From positions 1 through 64,000 of the forward strand of contig CAILHZ010000025.1 of the NCBI GenBank assembly GCA_903834135.1: a DNA stretch of 64,000 nt, in the 5' to 3' direction. A program made the translations under genes and the position numbers. Source of the DNA: an uncultured Opitutia bacterium (GTDB taxonomy: Bacteria; Verrucomicrobiota; Verrucomicrobiia; Opitutales; Opitutaceae). The notes below the pieces were generated by a model that was not told where the DNA came from, made no database searches, and was given only the letters and a program-made list of their open reading frames with translations. This document shows, in pieces, positions 63,501 to 64,000 of the stretch. How positions within the stretch are numbered: position 1 is the first letter of the stretch; each line of letters begins with the position of its first letter.

Positions 63501-64000
63501 ATGTATATCGTCGGCAAAAAGTTATTTAGCTCAACTACCGTTGTAGTCGTAATTTTAGCAGTTACAGCGTTTAGTCTAATTAATAGTGCAGCAGCAGATC
63601 GTGTAGTTTCGAGTAATAATTCTGAGATTATCTCAAATTCTATACCTCTTGAAAATGCTGTTGGCTTGAAGTGGAAACTCTTAAAGACAAATGCTGGGTG
63701 GTCACTTGGTTCAATATTACTTCATAATAAAGAAGTAGAGCAGGCAGCGAAACAAGGTATGTTATCGGTACGTAATGCTAAGACTGGCGAGATTCGCTGG
63801 ATGACTGCTTCTCAGGCCGATAAAATCGACAACCATACAGCACGTCTATCAGGACAAGATAATATTGATGGAGCAAATTTCGTTTGGACTATTGAAATCT
63901 CACTAAGTAAAGACAGCTTAGAGGCAAACTTTTCATCTTCATGGAATGTAGATAGAGATCTTAACAACTGGGAAGTTTGTCTTTCCTATCATGATGGATT
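63501..64000 (+). CDS. Secreted protein of unknown family, 5' part (cut by window edge)
   Basis: An ORF begins at ATG 63501 and stays open to base 64000 (166 codons visible). It is absent from the ORF track because it is open-ended. The N-terminus MYIVGKKLFSSTTVVVVILAVTAF is a signal peptide or anchor. The following residues, with LKWKLLKTNAGWSLGSILLHN and VRNAKTGEIRWM, look beta-strand-rich, as in the N-terminal sandwich of many glycosidases. It starts 42 bp after the GH27 stop and is probably cotranscribed. I do not recognise the family. Confidence 0.6.
   Translation, partial: MYIVGKKLFSSTTVVVVILAVTAFSLINSAAADRVVSSNNSEIISNSIPLENAVGLKWKLLKTNAGWSLGSILLHNKEVEQAAKQGMLSVRNAKTGEIRWMTASQADKIDNHTARLSGQDNIDGANFVWTIEISLSKDSLEANFSSSWNVDRDLNNWEVCLSYHDG

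Overview
The window looks like a chromosomal segment of a Verrucomicrobiota bacterium, most likely of the Opitutales. The main clues are a TonB-dependent receptor with the mature N-terminal motif LNPFAVD (compare the LsPFeV start common in Opitutaceae receptors), an adjacent DUF1800/DUF1501 pair as found in the Planctomycetes-Verrucomicrobia group, few Shine-Dalgarno sequences, and many secreted carbohydrate-active enzymes. The placement is inferred from protein style, not from a marker-gene comparison. I saw no rRNA, tRNA, CRISPR array, insertion sequence or prophage.

Layout. (1) 1-4836, minus: the N-terminal 1612 codons of a giant secreted repeat protein whose gene runs off the left edge. 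Because it is open-ended it is missing from the ORF track. (2) 5180-8551, minus: pdhA-pdhB-pdhC (pyruvate dehydrogenase E1 alpha, E1 beta, E2), closed by a strong terminator. (3) 8841-11391, minus: zwf-opcA (glucose-6-phosphate dehydrogenase and its assembly factor), with a terminator inside the last codons of opcA. (4) 11541-15116: a NUDIX hydrolase, a secreted PL22-like oligogalacturonate lyase, a small DinD-like relic and tyrS. (5) 15385-21394, plus: peroxiredoxin, aconitase, STAS protein, trpB, YicC. (6) 21404-42135: an unbroken minus-strand block with ileS, a DksA/TraR-like protein fused to a lysine/alanine-rich tail, lspA, heme genes hemF-hemE-hemG, a metal ABC transporter (permease and ATPase only), a D-Ala-D-Ala carboxypeptidase, prfC, mutS, and the DUF1800/DUF1501/pseudopilin-like trio. 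(7) 42310-46958: alpha/beta hydrolase, holB, tmk and an ExbB-ExbD-TonB operon. (8) 46964-64000: an accessory, mainly catabolic region.

The catabolic region holds an L-galactose-dehydrogenase-like aldo/keto reductase with a zinc alcohol dehydrogenase, an OPA-type transporter with a GH28 polygalacturonase, a probable electrophile/quinone detoxification group (aldo/keto reductase, old yellow enzyme, VOC dioxygenase), and a PUL-like set (GH32, TonB-dependent receptor, MGH1-like glycosidase, GH27 alpha-galactosidase, and a truncated secreted protein at the right edge). The ExbB/ExbD/TonB operon could energise the receptor.

The most interesting non-coding signals are: a palindromic 10-mer, CGGACAGTCC, shared by the intergenic regions upstream of the PL22 gene and between the GalDH-like and transporter/GH28 operons, which suggests a common sugar-acid regulator; a hairpin that would hide the Shine-Dalgarno sequence of the giant surface protein; a terminator built from coding sequence at the end of opcA; and a hairpin abutting the mutS start codon. 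I did not find a clearly new defence or mobile system; the nearest to an undescribed system is the DUF1800/DUF1501/pseudopilin-like trio.
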